From JALCSJ01 sp036788835 (lineage in GTDB: Bacteria; Bacillota; Negativicutes; Acidaminococcales; Acidaminococcaceae): 64,000 nucleotides of DNA. Location: NCBI GenBank assembly GCA_036788835.1, contig DAIQMR010000008.1:1-64000 (forward strand), in the 5' to 3' direction. A program made the translations under genes and the position numbers. The notes beneath the pieces are model-generated. The model was given only the letters and a program-made list of their open reading frames with translations, was not told the origin of the DNA and searched no databases. This document shows, in pieces, positions 1-7,972 of the stretch (position 1 is the stretch's first letter; each line of letters opens with the position of its first letter).

Positions 1-1393
1 CGACTATGCCACCGTTAATAGTCGCAGTCTTACTGTTGGTTATAGCTTTACTGCTGTCCACATTCACATTATGCTGTCCGAACACAGTACCACTGTTATT
101 TATACTTCCATCTTTAGCTATGACATCAACCTCGCCACTAGCCACCGTTCCTCCATTGGTCACAGCATTCCCGCTGATAATATCTACTTTTTCTTTGGCA
201 GAAATATTACCCGCCGTATTGATACTATCTTTGGCCGTTAACTTTACTTTAGTCTCCGCTTCAATTTTACTTGTACTAGAATTGACTATTGTGCCCTTGG
301 TATCAATATCTATTTTATGAGCGTTGATTGTTCCGCTATTGTTAAACCCGGTGGTTGCCTTTATATTGGCATCATTAACACAATTAATTATCCCGCTGCT
401 GGTCATGTCTTTAGTGACAGCAATATTAGTGCCCTTATCACTGAAAATAGTTCCGCTGTTTTCCAGTCTGCCATTGGTAACAAGATTCACATCGTCCTTA
501 GCCCCAAGCTTTCCTTTGTTTATTATGTCTCCTGCTTGAGTGACTATAACTTCCGTCTCCAGACAGTTAAGATTTCCTGCCATATTGACGCCCAGACCTT
601 TGGCAGTACCTATGAGCCGAATCTGTCCCGCATACATGCCACCTAAAGCCGCAACATCCAGACTGACTCCCTTATCTGCGTCCGATGTTACCTTGGCCAC
701 CTTCCCAGTGTTGTAGTCTATTTCATTACTGCCTGTGGTTATATTAAGCTTTTGTGCCCAAATTCCTGCATTGACCCTAGCTGCTCTGGCATATATATCT
801 GTAGCAGCAGTCGTCTTTCCATCTAAGCCCAATCCTTCAATGGTAATTGTCCCTTGAGAAACATTAAGGCCGCGCAAATCTCCCTCAGGTCCCATTAAAG
901 GGTTGCCTGTGGTGAGAACTGCGCGACCTGTATTAATATAACCAAAGTTATTGCCCACGATTCCGTTAGGATTGGCAATGATTAAGTCTGCCTTGTTTCC
1001 GGCTATTTCCATGTAGCCATTTAAAGATGTAGACACTTTACCGGTAACTTCATTAAGAATGGCTTTAGCACTGATATCCCCTGCTAAATGACGATTCCCA
1101 TTAATGTATCCAGCCAACTGCGTCTGTGATATCTGGCTGGTGTTATTAAAGATTACTCCTTCTTTACCAACCTGAAGGTCGGTGTATTGGTTGTGAGATA
1201 GGCCTTTGCCATTGGGCAGACGTATGTCTACTACCTGTACGCCATTGGCAGCCTGACTGACGCTCGGGTTTTTCCCATCTGCCTTATCCGGGATGACAAC
1301 ACTGGCTGCATACGTAAGGCTGTTAAGCTGCATGGACAAAATCACAGCATAAGCCAACATTTTTTGATATTTTTTCGTTTTGGGGGTAAACAT
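1..1393 (-). CDS. Filamentous haemagglutinin-type TpsA exoprotein, N-terminal part (runs off the window)
   Basis: Read on the minus strand from ATG at 1393, the frame stays open to the window edge, giving 464 residues of a longer protein. Residues 1-31 look like a Sec signal (basic start, then hydrophobic, ending LTYAAS). Residues 32 to about 290 match the two-partner-secretion (haemagglutination activity) domain: IFNNT at 81-85, NPNGI at 141-145 and INTGR at 153-157 are family hallmarks. After this come repeated Gly/Asn/Thr-rich beta-helix-like segments with recurring 'NSGT' and 'AKD' motifs. Known TpsA proteins cross the outer membrane through a TpsB/Omp85 pore and act as adhesins or as CDI toxin carriers; which applies here depends on the C-terminus, which is outside the window. 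No TpsB partner is seen on this side. A good Shine-Dalgarno (AAGGAAG) and a sigma-A promoter precede it. Confidence 0.9.
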   Translation of the reverse strand, partial: MFTPKTKKYQKMLAYAVILSMQLNSLTYAASVVIPDKADGKNPSVSQAANGVQVVDIRLPNGKGLSHNQYTDLQVGKEGVIFNNTSQISQTQLAGYINGNRHLAGDISAKAILNEVTGKVSTSLNGYMEIAGNKADLIIANPNGIVGNNFGYINTGRAVLTTGNPLMGPEGDLRGLNVSQGTITIEGLGLDGKTTAATDIYARAARVNAGIWAQKLNITTGSNEIDYNTGKVAKVTSDADKGVSLDVAALGGMYAGQIRLIGTAKGLGVNMAGNLNCLETEVIVTQAGDIINKGKLGAKDDVNLVTNGRLENSGTIFSDKGTNIAVTKDMTSSGIINCVNDANIKATTGFNNSGTINAHKIDIDTKGTIVNSSTSKIEAETKVKLTAKDSINTAGNISAKEKVDIISGNAVTNGGTVASGEVDVIAKDGSINNSGTVFGQHNVNVDSSKAITNSKTATINGGIV

Positions 1394-1444
1394 ATGATTA
1401 ACTTCCTTATCGTATATTTACTCCGTTCTGTCCTCGTGGTAAAG

Positions 1445-1473
1445 ATTATATAATAGATAACTTGTTTTAGCAA
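1445..1473 (-). promoter_or_regulatory. Sigma-A type promoter of the haemagglutinin gene
   Basis: On the minus strand a TTGCTA -35 box (1468-1473) and a perfect TATAAT -10 box (1445-1450) are separated by 17 bp. The start codon lies about 50 bp downstream. Seen directly; activity is inferred. Confidence 0.6.
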
Positions 1474-1486
1474 TAAGAAATTAGTC

Positions 1487-1744
1487 TTATTTATAATTAA
1501 TTGCGCAATACATTTCCAAATTATTATAGTCCACCAAAATATAATAGGTTCCGCCCCAAGGTCGCCCCGGTGCAAATCTAAACACCTCCATGGGCATGAA
1601 CTTTTTCACCCTGCGCCATGTTGTAAATTCATAAGTGGGAAAATATTTATGAACCAGTTCTTCGTTCCGCCAAAAGTTCAAAGTCTTCTCCCGCATTTCT
1701 TCCGTATGCCAGGTAATTTCCTCCGGCCGCCAATTAGGCTGCAA
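1487..1744 (-). CDS. Small unrecognised ORF, possibly a gene remnant (85 aa, TTG start)
   Basis: I do not recognise this product. It would need a TTG start at 1744, since an in-frame stop lies at 1777, and no convincing ribosome site precedes it. The translation is aromatic and charged (WRPEEITWH, FWRNEELVHKYF, GRPWGGTYYILVDYNN), which looks like genuine coding sequence and not random sequence. It overlaps the 3' half of the small toxin-like ORF at 1678-1788 in another frame. The most economical reading is the 3' remainder of an older gene whose start was replaced when the toxin-like unit arrived; a real small gene is possible. Confidence 0.35.
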   Translation of the reverse strand: MQPNWRPEEITWHTEEMREKTLNFWRNEELVHKYFPTYEFTTWRRVKKFMPMEVFRFAPGRPWGGTYYILVDYNNLEMYCAINYK

Positions 1745-1788
1745 TGTAAAAATATTAAAACAACGATAAGCAACTCATACTCGCTCAT
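1678..1788 (-). CDS. Small hydrophobic peptide, type I toxin-like (copy A, 36 aa)
   Basis: The start ATG at 1788 follows a strong GAGGAG ribosome site. The peptide begins MSEYELLIVVL, continues with a short hydrophobic stretch and ends in an arginine/lysine-rich tail (GGRRK...RKKCGRRL). One hydrophobic helix plus a basic tail is the pattern of type I toxins of the TxpA/'holin-like' group. The first 11 codons are repeated at 37570 (MSDYELLIVVL) with mostly synonymous differences, which supports translation. After codon 11 the two copies diverge, and here the tail overlaps another ORF, so the C-terminus may be degraded. See the antisense RNA entry on the opposite strand. The function is inferred from architecture only. 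Confidence 0.5.
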   Translation of the reverse strand: MSEYELLIVVLIFLHCSLIGGRRKLPGIRKKCGRRL

Positions 1789-1958
1789 AAGCAAATCTCC
1801 TCGTATTATATCTGTATAACCACTTTACCTATTTTCCGGTCTGGGTTATGCTGTTTAAGATGCGGTGGATTGGTTCAGTCGCACTTCTACCTGCAGATAT
1901 TCTGCCATGAAAAAGCCCGCAAAGTAAGATAGCATCTTGCTTTGCGGGCTTTCGTGCG
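1760..1958 (+). ncRNA. Candidate antisense RNA opposite the copy A peptide
   Basis: The plus strand from inside the peptide ORF to the hairpin at 1910-1955 is homologous to 37545-37703. The shared parts are the peptide start region, a 19-nt identical block (plus strand 1876-1894) and a stem-loop. The stem differs between copies at positions that keep pairing (CCCGCAAAG with CTTTGCGGG here, TCCTGAAAG with CTTTCAGGA there). An RNA from this strand would cover the peptide's ribosome site, as in type I antitoxins. No clear plus-strand promoter was found, so the RNA is inferred. Confidence 0.4.
1910..1955. terminator. Hairpin terminator after TRAP operon 1, usable in both directions
   Basis: A long stem (AAAGCCCGCAAAG with CTTTGCGGGCTTT) is followed on the minus strand by TTTTT. 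It lies just downstream of the TRAP permease stop codon and is also the 3' end of the candidate plus-strand antisense RNA. Confidence 0.7.
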
Positions 1959-1987
1959 TGCGAAATTGCAAACTACGGTCTTGGTAA

Positions 1988-3952
1988 TTAAGCCTTTGCT
2001 ACGCTCTGCCCTTTCTTTCTCTGGTAAAGAACTACCGTAAGCATAATAACAAACCCAATCAAGTCTGTCCGCCAACCACTGAAAATTAAGCAGCCGGACC
2101 CAACAGCACATAAAATTCTGAATAGCATATTAACAGGTGCATACACATATCCCTCAACAGCAACAGCTATTAAGAATACCCCCAGACAGGCAGTAATGGT
2201 TACCCACAGCCCTTCCAAAAATGTCGTATTAATCAACATTAACTGGGGAGAATAAATAAACATGTAGGGCACAATAAATCCTGCAATAGCCAGCTTAACA
2301 GATTGGACACCTGTTTTCATAGGATCCCCGCCGGACAAACCGGCTGCAGCAAATGCGGCTAGAGCAACAGGAGGCGTCAGATTGGCAAACATAGCAAAAT
2401 AGAAGGAAAACATATGAGCAGCCGGAGCAGGAATGCCTAATTTGCCCAAGGCAGGAGCTGCAATAGTAGCAGTAATAATATAGGCAGGAATAGAAGGCAG
2501 GCCCATACCTAAAATCATACAGGTAATCATGGAGAAAATCAAAGTAAATAGCAGACTCTTGCCACCAATAGCAATAATCGTATTGGCAATAGTCAGACCG
2601 AAGCCGGTCTTGGAAGAAACGCCGATAATAATACCAACGCAGGCACAGGCAATAGCTACGGAAACAGTTTGTTTAGTTCCTTCTGACAAAGCATCAAACA
2701 AATCTTTCACACTCATACGTGTTGATTTTCTGAAACAGGACACAATAACCGTAACTATAATCGTCAGAAATGCTGCGTTAATAACCGTCCTACCTGAAAA
2801 GAACAACATATAAAGCAAGAAAAAAATAGGAATAAACAAATGGCCTTTATCTTTAATAACTGCCATAGGATGAGGCAGCTTTTCTCTAGGCAGACCCACC
2901 AATCCATCTTTAGAAGCACGAAGCTGAATCTGAATCATAATACCCAGGTAATACAGCAAAGCAGGAACAGCAGCCCAAACTACAATACTGGAATACTGAA
3001 CTCCCAGCATTTCAGCCATAATGAATGCTGCTGCGCCCATAATGGGGGGCAATAGCTGACCGCCTACGGAAGCAGATGCTTCTACAGCACCGGCGAATTC
3101 TTTGGAATAGCCGATTTTCTTCATCAAGGGAATAGTAAAAGCACCGGTAGTAACAACGTTAGCCACGGCAGAACCATTGATGGAGCCTAACAAACCGGAA
3201 GCAAGAACGGAAACTTTAGCTGGCCCGCCTTTAGTTCCTCCGGCCAAAGCCAAGGCCAAATCATTAAAGAATAAGCCCATGCCGCATTTATTCATAACAC
3301 AGCCAAAAAGAATGAATAAGAAAATATAGCTGGATGCAACGCTGACGGAGGTACCATAGATTCCTTCCGTATTGGCAAAGAAGTGATTGGACAAGGCAAT
3401 CCAAGTATAACCACGGTGAGCAAAAATTCCCGGGAACTGACGCCCAAATAATCCATAAGCAATAAATATTAAACTCAAAATAGGCAATGCCCAGCCGGTG
3501 GCACGACGGGAAGCCGACAACACCAAAAGTACTAGCAGGGTAGCCATCCACATATCAGGAGTGCTGGCCCGTCCTGCTCTTTCTACAACTCCGATATAAT
3601 CCGTGAAAATATAGATGGGAGCCGCCATAGACAGGAGCACCAGAATCCAGTCATACCAAGGCACAGAAGTATTGCTGCTGTGTCCCCTTCTGAAGGGATA
3701 CATCATAAAACCCATAACCAACATCATGCTTACATGAATAGATCTGTGTACTAATGTTACCGGAGGTCCGAAGGCCGCCGTATATAGATGATAAAAGGCA
3801 ATCAAAATAGATAAAACATAGAAAAACTTTTTCAACATATCGTTAGAAAAAATTCTGGTAGCAGACTCTTTATCCAGTTTTCTAACTATCTCATCAGATT
3901 TTTTTACTAAGTCCTCGTCTCCTTGGAACTTAATGGCATCATTCTCAGCCAT
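1988..3952 (-). CDS. TRAP transporter fused permease (small 4TM plus large 12TM subunits), TAXI type
   Basis: This 654-residue integral membrane protein is the fused DctQ-DctM type found with TAXI binding proteins. The N-terminal part (about 40-200) holds the small-subunit helices. The rest is the large subunit with family motifs NGSAVANVVTTG, QLLPPIMGAAAF and LGMGLPSIPAY. TRAP systems use a Na+ or H+ gradient to import substrates delivered by a binding protein. It is the last gene of binding protein, DUF1850, permease, and overlaps the DUF1850 gene by 46 bp, which suggests coupled translation. The ATG start follows GAGGAGAGAGG. The substrate cannot be read from sequence; TAXI systems are linked to glutamate/glutamine and other carboxylates. 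Confidence 0.93.
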   Translation of the reverse strand: MAENDAIKFQGDEDLVKKSDEIVRKLDKESATRIFSNDMLKKFFYVLSILIAFYHLYTAAFGPPVTLVHRSIHVSMMLVMGFMMYPFRRGHSSNTSVPWYDWILVLLSMAAPIYIFTDYIGVVERAGRASTPDMWMATLLVLLVLSASRRATGWALPILSLIFIAYGLFGRQFPGIFAHRGYTWIALSNHFFANTEGIYGTSVSVASSYIFLFILFGCVMNKCGMGLFFNDLALALAGGTKGGPAKVSVLASGLLGSINGSAVANVVTTGAFTIPLMKKIGYSKEFAGAVEASASVGGQLLPPIMGAAAFIMAEMLGVQYSSIVVWAAVPALLYYLGIMIQIQLRASKDGLVGLPREKLPHPMAVIKDKGHLFIPIFFLLYMLFFSGRTVINAAFLTIIVTVIVSCFRKSTRMSVKDLFDALSEGTKQTVSVAIACACVGIIIGVSSKTGFGLTIANTIIAIGGKSLLFTLIFSMITCMILGMGLPSIPAYIITATIAAPALGKLGIPAPAAHMFSFYFAMFANLTPPVALAAFAAAGLSGGDPMKTGVQSVKLAIAGFIVPYMFIYSPQLMLINTTFLEGLWVTITACLGVFLIAVAVEGYVYAPVNMLFRILCAVGSGCLIFSGWRTDLIGFVIMLTVVLYQRKKGQSVAKA

Positions 3953-4428
3953 TTGTCCTCTCTCCTCTCAATTGCTAAAATAACTCTGGTATGTTCCGGC
4001 AATTCCTCACCGCTGGAAATATGTACATCATTTAATTTTATTTCCCGGGTGGCAAAATGAGAATTTATCCAAACGAAATAAGGAAAAACCTGCCCTATTT
4101 CATCCATATAAATCATGCCGTCTTGGATGTAGCATTTTTTTCCTTTATTCTCAGGAATTCCTGCCCCAAAAGCAGGGAAACAAATTTTATCCAGCACTAG
4201 GGTATTCTTTGAACCGATATGATAAAATTCATGCCAAGGAATTTTCTCCCAAGAATGAACCCAGCCAAAGAAAAGCTTATCGCCCTCTTTGGCTGGAACC
4301 TCAACATAAATTTTTCCGGTTTTATAATCATAGATACGCAGAACTGTTTGGGAGCCCCAATAACAGCCAAAACCAATGACTGTCAGCAGCAGCAAAACAA
4401 GAACGGCAATTTTTCCGGATTTCTTCAT
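3907..4428 (-). CDS. DUF1850 protein of the TAXI-TRAP operon
   Basis: A 173-residue protein with one N-terminal membrane anchor (KIAVLVLLLLTVIGFGCYW) and a mostly beta extracytoplasmic part containing WVHSWEKIPWHEFYHI, the recognisable DUF1850 signature. DUF1850 genes occur typically between TAXI binding proteins and their fused permeases, as here. The function is unknown; an accessory role in assembly or substrate handover is a guess. It starts 6 bp after the binding-protein stop and its 3' end overlaps the permease start. TRAP operon 2 of this window has no such gene. Confidence 0.85.
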   Translation of the reverse strand: MKKSGKIAVLVLLLLTVIGFGCYWGSQTVLRIYDYKTGKIYVEVPAKEGDKLFFGWVHSWEKIPWHEFYHIGSKNTLVLDKICFPAFGAGIPENKGKKCYIQDGMIYMDEIGQVFPYFVWINSHFATREIKLNDVHISSGEELPEHTRVILAIERREDKWLRMMPLSSKETRT

Positions 4429-4434
4429 AACGTT

Positions 4435-5460
4435 TTATTTCATAATTCCTTTTTCTTTGTAGAACTTAATAGCGCCGGGATGCAATACTAACTTAGTGCC
4501 TTTAATACCACGCAAAGCTGTGTCAAGTTTGATTTCTCGCTTAGCAGTAGCATGGGAAGCACCAATAGTAGCCAAGCCATCCGTGGAATAGAAGCCTTTC
4601 AGCAAATCATAAACCACTTCATCGGGAAGGCTCTTGGCAACCAGCATAACATTCATTACAGCAGCGGTGGTGTAATCTTTGTCAGTGCCATAGGTCTCTT
4701 TCGGAATCTTCCATTGAATGTAATAAGGATATTTAGCCATTAATTTCTTTAATTGTTCCCCTTCAATAGGAACAAAAACTATTTTCTTAGTAGTACCTAA
4801 TTCCTTAATAGTAGCATTACCTAAACCGGAAGTAACAAATGCTGCATCGCATTGTCCGTTCTTCATTTGGTCAATAGCTTCACCGTATGACAGATAGTCA
4901 ACTTTTGAATCAGCATAAGTCATGCCGGCAGCCTCGTACATCATACGAGCATTTAATTCTACGCCGGAGTTAGGAGCACCTACGCCCACTCTTTTACCTT
5001 TTAGATTACTGAACTTAGTAATGCCGGAATCGGAAGTAGTAACTAATTGGCAAACATTAGGCCACAAGCCCATCATAACTCTTAAATCCGCAGCCGGTTT
5101 TTTACCTTTGTAAGCACCGGATGCTTCCATTGCTTGAATTACTGAGTCACTCATGGCAATGGCGATTTCCCCTTGACCGGTAAGAATAGCATTAATATTT
5201 TCGCCGGTAGCACCGGTAGCTGTTGCAGATGTCTTATATCCCAGAGAGCCAACTACTTTGGAAAAGGCACCTCCGATAGGGAAATAAATACCGCTTGTAG
5301 GACCAGTTAAAACTGTAATAAATTCTTTGCTTCTGTCAAGCTTGGAATCTCCCTTGGCGTCTTTAGAGCCTGAATCGCTCTTGCTGCCGCCACCACCACA
5401 GGCTGCAATCGTTAAAGCCATCATTGCTACAAGTAAAGCAGATATTACCTTTTTCATCAT
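4435..5460 (-). CDS. TAXI family TRAP substrate-binding lipoprotein 1
   Basis: A 341-residue lipoprotein: signal peptide and lipobox LTIAAC (Cys at about 21), then a Gly/Ser/Lys linker and the TAXI fold. Family features visible are 'GPTSGIYFPIGGAF' near 51, 'ATGATGENINAI', 'LKGKRVGVGAPNSGVE', and a C-terminal 'HPGAIKFYKEKGIMK'. It should capture a small carboxylate outside the inner membrane and hand it to the fused permease encoded two genes on. First gene of its operon, with ribosome site AAAAGGAGTG. It is clearly paralogous to the binding protein at 14289 but not close to it, so the two systems probably differ in substrate. Confidence 0.93.
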   Translation of the reverse strand: MMKKVISALLVAMMALTIAACGGGGSKSDSGSKDAKGDSKLDRSKEFITVLTGPTSGIYFPIGGAFSKVVGSLGYKTSATATGATGENINAILTGQGEIAIAMSDSVIQAMEASGAYKGKKPAADLRVMMGLWPNVCQLVTTSDSGITKFSNLKGKRVGVGAPNSGVELNARMMYEAAGMTYADSKVDYLSYGEAIDQMKNGQCDAAFVTSGLGNATIKELGTTKKIVFVPIEGEQLKKLMAKYPYYIQWKIPKETYGTDKDYTTAAVMNVMLVAKSLPDEVVYDLLKGFYSTDGLATIGASHATAKREIKLDTALRGIKGTKLVLHPGAIKFYKEKGIMK

Positions 5461-5558
5461 GTCGCACTCCTTTTGTTTTTTTTATTTGCCCGCCTCTTGC
5501 CCCCGGACAATTTTTACTTTTAAATTCTAACACGTTTTTCACACATTCGCCACACTTT

Positions 5559-5587
5559 TTTATATGTTTTTTGTATACATACGACAA
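5559..5587 (-). promoter_or_regulatory. Probable promoter of TRAP operon 1
   Basis: Minus strand TTGTCG (5582-5587) and TATAAA (5559-5564) are 17 bp apart. A 31-nt inverted repeat ends 5 bp upstream of the -35 box and could be a control site. The leader before the first gene would be about 100 nt. Confidence 0.45.
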
Positions 5588-5591
5588 ATGC

Positions 5592-5622
5592 TGATACAAA
5601 GTTGACTTTCACCTTTGTATCA
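5592..5622. repeat. Dispersed 31-nt inverted repeat, copy 1
   Basis: Arms TGATACAAAG and CTTTGTATCA flank an 11-nt centre. It is followed by a half-element (TACTTTTGTCAC, 5632-5643). Equal-length relatives lie at 18809-18839 and 35508-35538, and a looser one at 11573-11604. It is in the intergenic space between hgdH and TRAP operon 1. Confidence 0.65.
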
Positions 5623-5644
5623 TGAGTCCCAGTACTTTTGTCAC

Positions 5645-5683
5645 AAAAAAAGACAGAGTCTGCTAAATTGCAGGCTCTGTCTT
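5645..5683 (-). terminator. Rho-independent terminator after the hydroxyglutarate dehydrogenase
   Basis: A 14-bp stem with one mismatch (minus AAGACAGAGCCTGC with GCAGACTCTGTCTT) and a TTTTTTT tail on the minus strand, ending just past the dehydrogenase stop codon. Confidence 0.85.
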
Positions 5684-5693
5684 GCATTGAGTG

Positions 5694-6686
5694 TTAGAAC
5701 TTGTTCTTGCAATCACCTGTATCAATAAATTCCTGCAGGTTCTCGTAAGAAATTTCTACCATGTTCTTAGCTGCTTCATCAGTGTAAGAGCCCAGATGGG
5801 GAGAAATCAAAATTCTCGGATACAAGCTAACCATTCTGGCAATAACCGGATCAGGAATTTCCTTGCCCGTAAAGTCTTTGCCAAATACTTTAGCTTCGTT
5901 TTCAATTGTATCAGCACTATAGCCGCCCAAAGTATTGTTTTCGATAGCATCGCAAATTGCATTACCGTCAGCCAGCTGGCCTCTGGAAGCATTCACAATG
6001 ATGCAATCTTTCTTCAGCTTAGCCAGGAAAGCTTTGTCCAGGAGTTTAGGGTCTCCGGCTTGGTAGTTAACATGAACAGTAATAATATCAGCTTTTTCTT
6101 GGATTTCTTCCAAAGTAACTTGCGTAGCGAAATCTTCGATACCCTTCATTTGGAATACATCATAGCCCAAAACTGTAGCGCCCATGCCATGATACATCTT
6201 AGCTGCTTCTCTGCCGATACGGCCCAGACCGATAACACCGCAGGTGCAGTTTCTGATCTCTTTGGAGAACATGAAGCTGTCAATGGTGAAATTCCCTTTA
6301 GCTGTTCTGGAAGTAGTATAAGCCAGATGTCTTAAATGCATCAAGCTGTGGAATACGGCCAAGTCAGCAATAGCATTGGGGGAATAACGAGGCACAAAAG
6401 CCATCTTAAAGCCCAATTTAGTAGCGTAAGGAATATCAATATGATCTTTCCCGGCAGTTCTGGTCAGCAAATATTTAACGCCCAATTCCTTGTAAATATC
6501 AAGGTTTTCTTTGTTGGCAAAGCAGTTGCCACGCAAAATAACGGCTTCATGGCCTTTAACCATATAAGCAGTTTCCTTGCTGTTCAAATACTCAGGAGTT
6601 AAAGTTAAATCATAGTTAAAGCGCTTGTTTTCCCTTTCAAAAATCGGTTTTTCTACGTCTCTCACACCATAACAAAATACTTTCAT
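5694..6686 (-). CDS. hgdH: (R)-2-hydroxyglutarate dehydrogenase (D-2-hydroxyacid dehydrogenase family)
   Basis: A 330-residue NAD-dependent D-2-hydroxyacid dehydrogenase. The nucleotide-binding GLGRIG is at 153-158; catalytic Arg is in NASRGQ (235), Glu in DTIENE (about 264) and His in SPHLGS (297). From memory, blocks such as AVILRGNCFANK, LLTRTAGKDHID and FVPRYSPNAIA match the Acidaminococcus fermentans (R)-2-hydroxyglutarate dehydrogenase closely. That enzyme reduces 2-oxoglutarate with NADH in glutamate fermentation. General D-lactate or 2-hydroxyisocaproate dehydrogenase is the alternative. No other hydroxyglutarate-pathway genes are in the window. It has its own terminator; a weak promoter (TGAACA, 18 bp, TAGAAT) lies about 75 bp upstream of the start. 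Confidence 0.85.
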   Translation of the reverse strand: MKVFCYGVRDVEKPIFERENKRFNYDLTLTPEYLNSKETAYMVKGHEAVILRGNCFANKENLDIYKELGVKYLLTRTAGKDHIDIPYATKLGFKMAFVPRYSPNAIADLAVFHSLMHLRHLAYTTSRTAKGNFTIDSFMFSKEIRNCTCGVIGLGRIGREAAKMYHGMGATVLGYDVFQMKGIEDFATQVTLEEIQEKADIITVHVNYQAGDPKLLDKAFLAKLKKDCIIVNASRGQLADGNAICDAIENNTLGGYSADTIENEAKVFGKDFTGKEIPDPVIARMVSLYPRILISPHLGSYTDEAAKNMVEISYENLQEFIDTGDCKNKF

Positions 6687-6847
6687 AAATAAGCCTCCTA
6701 GTGATTATTGTTTTTTTCTTGCCTGCTTTTAAGCACTTATCTATTAATTCTACTTACTATTCTATTCTATCACATAATTTTAAATATTGTTCAGTTTTCT
6801 GTATTTTGTATACATTTCAACCAATTTCTTCTAAAAACAACTATTTT

Positions 6848-7492
6848 TTATTCTTGAATTACCACCCTTGTGCCCACTTTAACAAATTTAGCCAATTGCT
6901 TCAATTCCTTGTTGTGCATCCGCACACAGCCTTCTGAAGCTTGCGTGCCAATAGATGCCGGGTCATGAGTGCCGTGAATGCCAATTCCTGACCAGCCTGG
7001 AGTGTAGAGAGAAATAAACAAAGGCCCATAAGCCCCTTTAATTTCTCCCTTACCATCTCCGAAATCGTGCGTCCAATGGGAAGCATCACAGATTTCATCC
7101 ACGGTAAAACTCCCATCCGGAGTCCGTAAGTCTCCTACATCCTGTTTCTGACCGGAGTTTTTCCCCACTGCAATTTTGTATGTGGCAATCGGTTCATTGT
7201 CTTCCAAAAGCTTTAAGGTGTAAGAGCTTTTATTAATCAGAACAGAATAAGCTTTACCCTGTTGCGGACCCTCTGGCAGCACAGGAATCTTCTTCTCCGC
7301 CTTTTTATATGAAGCGGTATCCTTTTCCTCCACGGTTGATTCTGCCACTTTCTCTCCTACCTGGGCAGGCTTTAATTTCTGTTCTTTTTTAGCCGAGGAA
7401 TTACAGCCTTGCAACACAAAGAAAGATACAGCCATTACAGAAAAAATTAAAACGATAATTTTGCCTATATTCGTGTTTCTTTTCCTCTCCAT
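6848..7492 (-). CDS. L,D-transpeptidase (YkuD) lipoprotein
   Basis: A 214-residue protein with an N-terminal membrane segment ending in a lipobox-like VLQGC (Cys about 30), a charged linker, and a C-terminal YkuD domain (about 80-213). The catalytic signature is complete: IHGTHDP followed by SEGCVRM, where Cys is the nucleophile and His and Arg assist. Such enzymes make 3-3 cross-links in peptidoglycan or anchor proteins to it, outside the inner membrane. It begins 3 bp after the smpB stop, so it is probably read from the same transcript. An alternative is a non-lipidated N-terminal anchor. Confidence 0.88.
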   Translation of the reverse strand: MERKRNTNIGKIIVLIFSVMAVSFFVLQGCNSSAKKEQKLKPAQVGEKVAESTVEEKDTASYKKAEKKIPVLPEGPQQGKAYSVLINKSSYTLKLLEDNEPIATYKIAVGKNSGQKQDVGDLRTPDGSFTVDEICDASHWTHDFGDGKGEIKGAYGPLFISLYTPGWSGIGIHGTHDPASIGTQASEGCVRMHNKELKQLAKFVKVGTRVVIQE

Positions 7493-7495
7493 TAC

Positions 7496-7972
7496 TCACC
7501 TATTCCTCGCTTTCATTTCCCTGTCTATATCTCTCTTGGCAGCTCGCTCCGCCATGGACTGTCTCTTATCGTAAAGTTTCTTACCTGTTGCCAGAGCCAA
7601 TTCCACCTTGACCTTCCCATGGGAAAAATACAGTTTCAAAGGAACCAGAGTGAACCCTTTTTCTCTGGTTTTTCCGATAAGCTTTTTTATTTCCGCCTTG
7701 TGCATGAGCAGCTTCCTGTCCCGTAAAGGCTCATGGTTAAACTGATTACCCTGTTCATAGGGACTAATGTGCATATTATACAAATACACCTCTGCCGACT
7801 TTGTTACGGCTGCATAGGAGTCTTTGAGATTGGCTTTGCCGGCCCGAAGTGATTTTACTTCCGTGCCAACCAGGGCAATGCCGGTTTCATAGGTTTCATG
7901 AATCGTATAGTCATGCCGGGCTTTTCTATTTTCTGCGATTATTTTTATGCTTTTGTTTTTGTCTTGGGCCAC
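7496..7972 (-). CDS. smpB: SsrA (tmRNA)-binding protein SmpB
   Basis: 158 residues, normal length. SmpB is the tmRNA partner in rescue of stalled ribosomes. Visible family blocks: NRKARHDYTIHETYETGI, LVGTEVKSLRAGKANLKDSY, and the basic tail KLYDKRQSMAERAAKRDIDRE. It uses GTG at 7972 and starts 47 bp inside the 3' end of rnr, in another frame, so the lysine/arginine-rich end of RNase R and the start of SmpB share DNA. RNase R and SmpB work together on tmRNA-tagged messages. The tmRNA gene itself was not seen in the window. Confidence 0.96.
   Translation of the reverse strand: MAQDKNKSIKIIAENRKARHDYTIHETYETGIALVGTEVKSLRAGKANLKDSYAAVTKSAEVYLYNMHISPYEQGNQFNHEPLRDRKLLMHKAEIKKLIGKTREKGFTLVPLKLYFSHGKVKVELALATGKKLYDKRQSMAERAAKRDIDREMKARNR

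Noticed and set aside
6687..6847. Spacer between hgdH and the L,D-transpeptidase searched for a small gene
   Set aside because: AT-rich, with only a weak promoter for hgdH; no ORF with a ribosome site.
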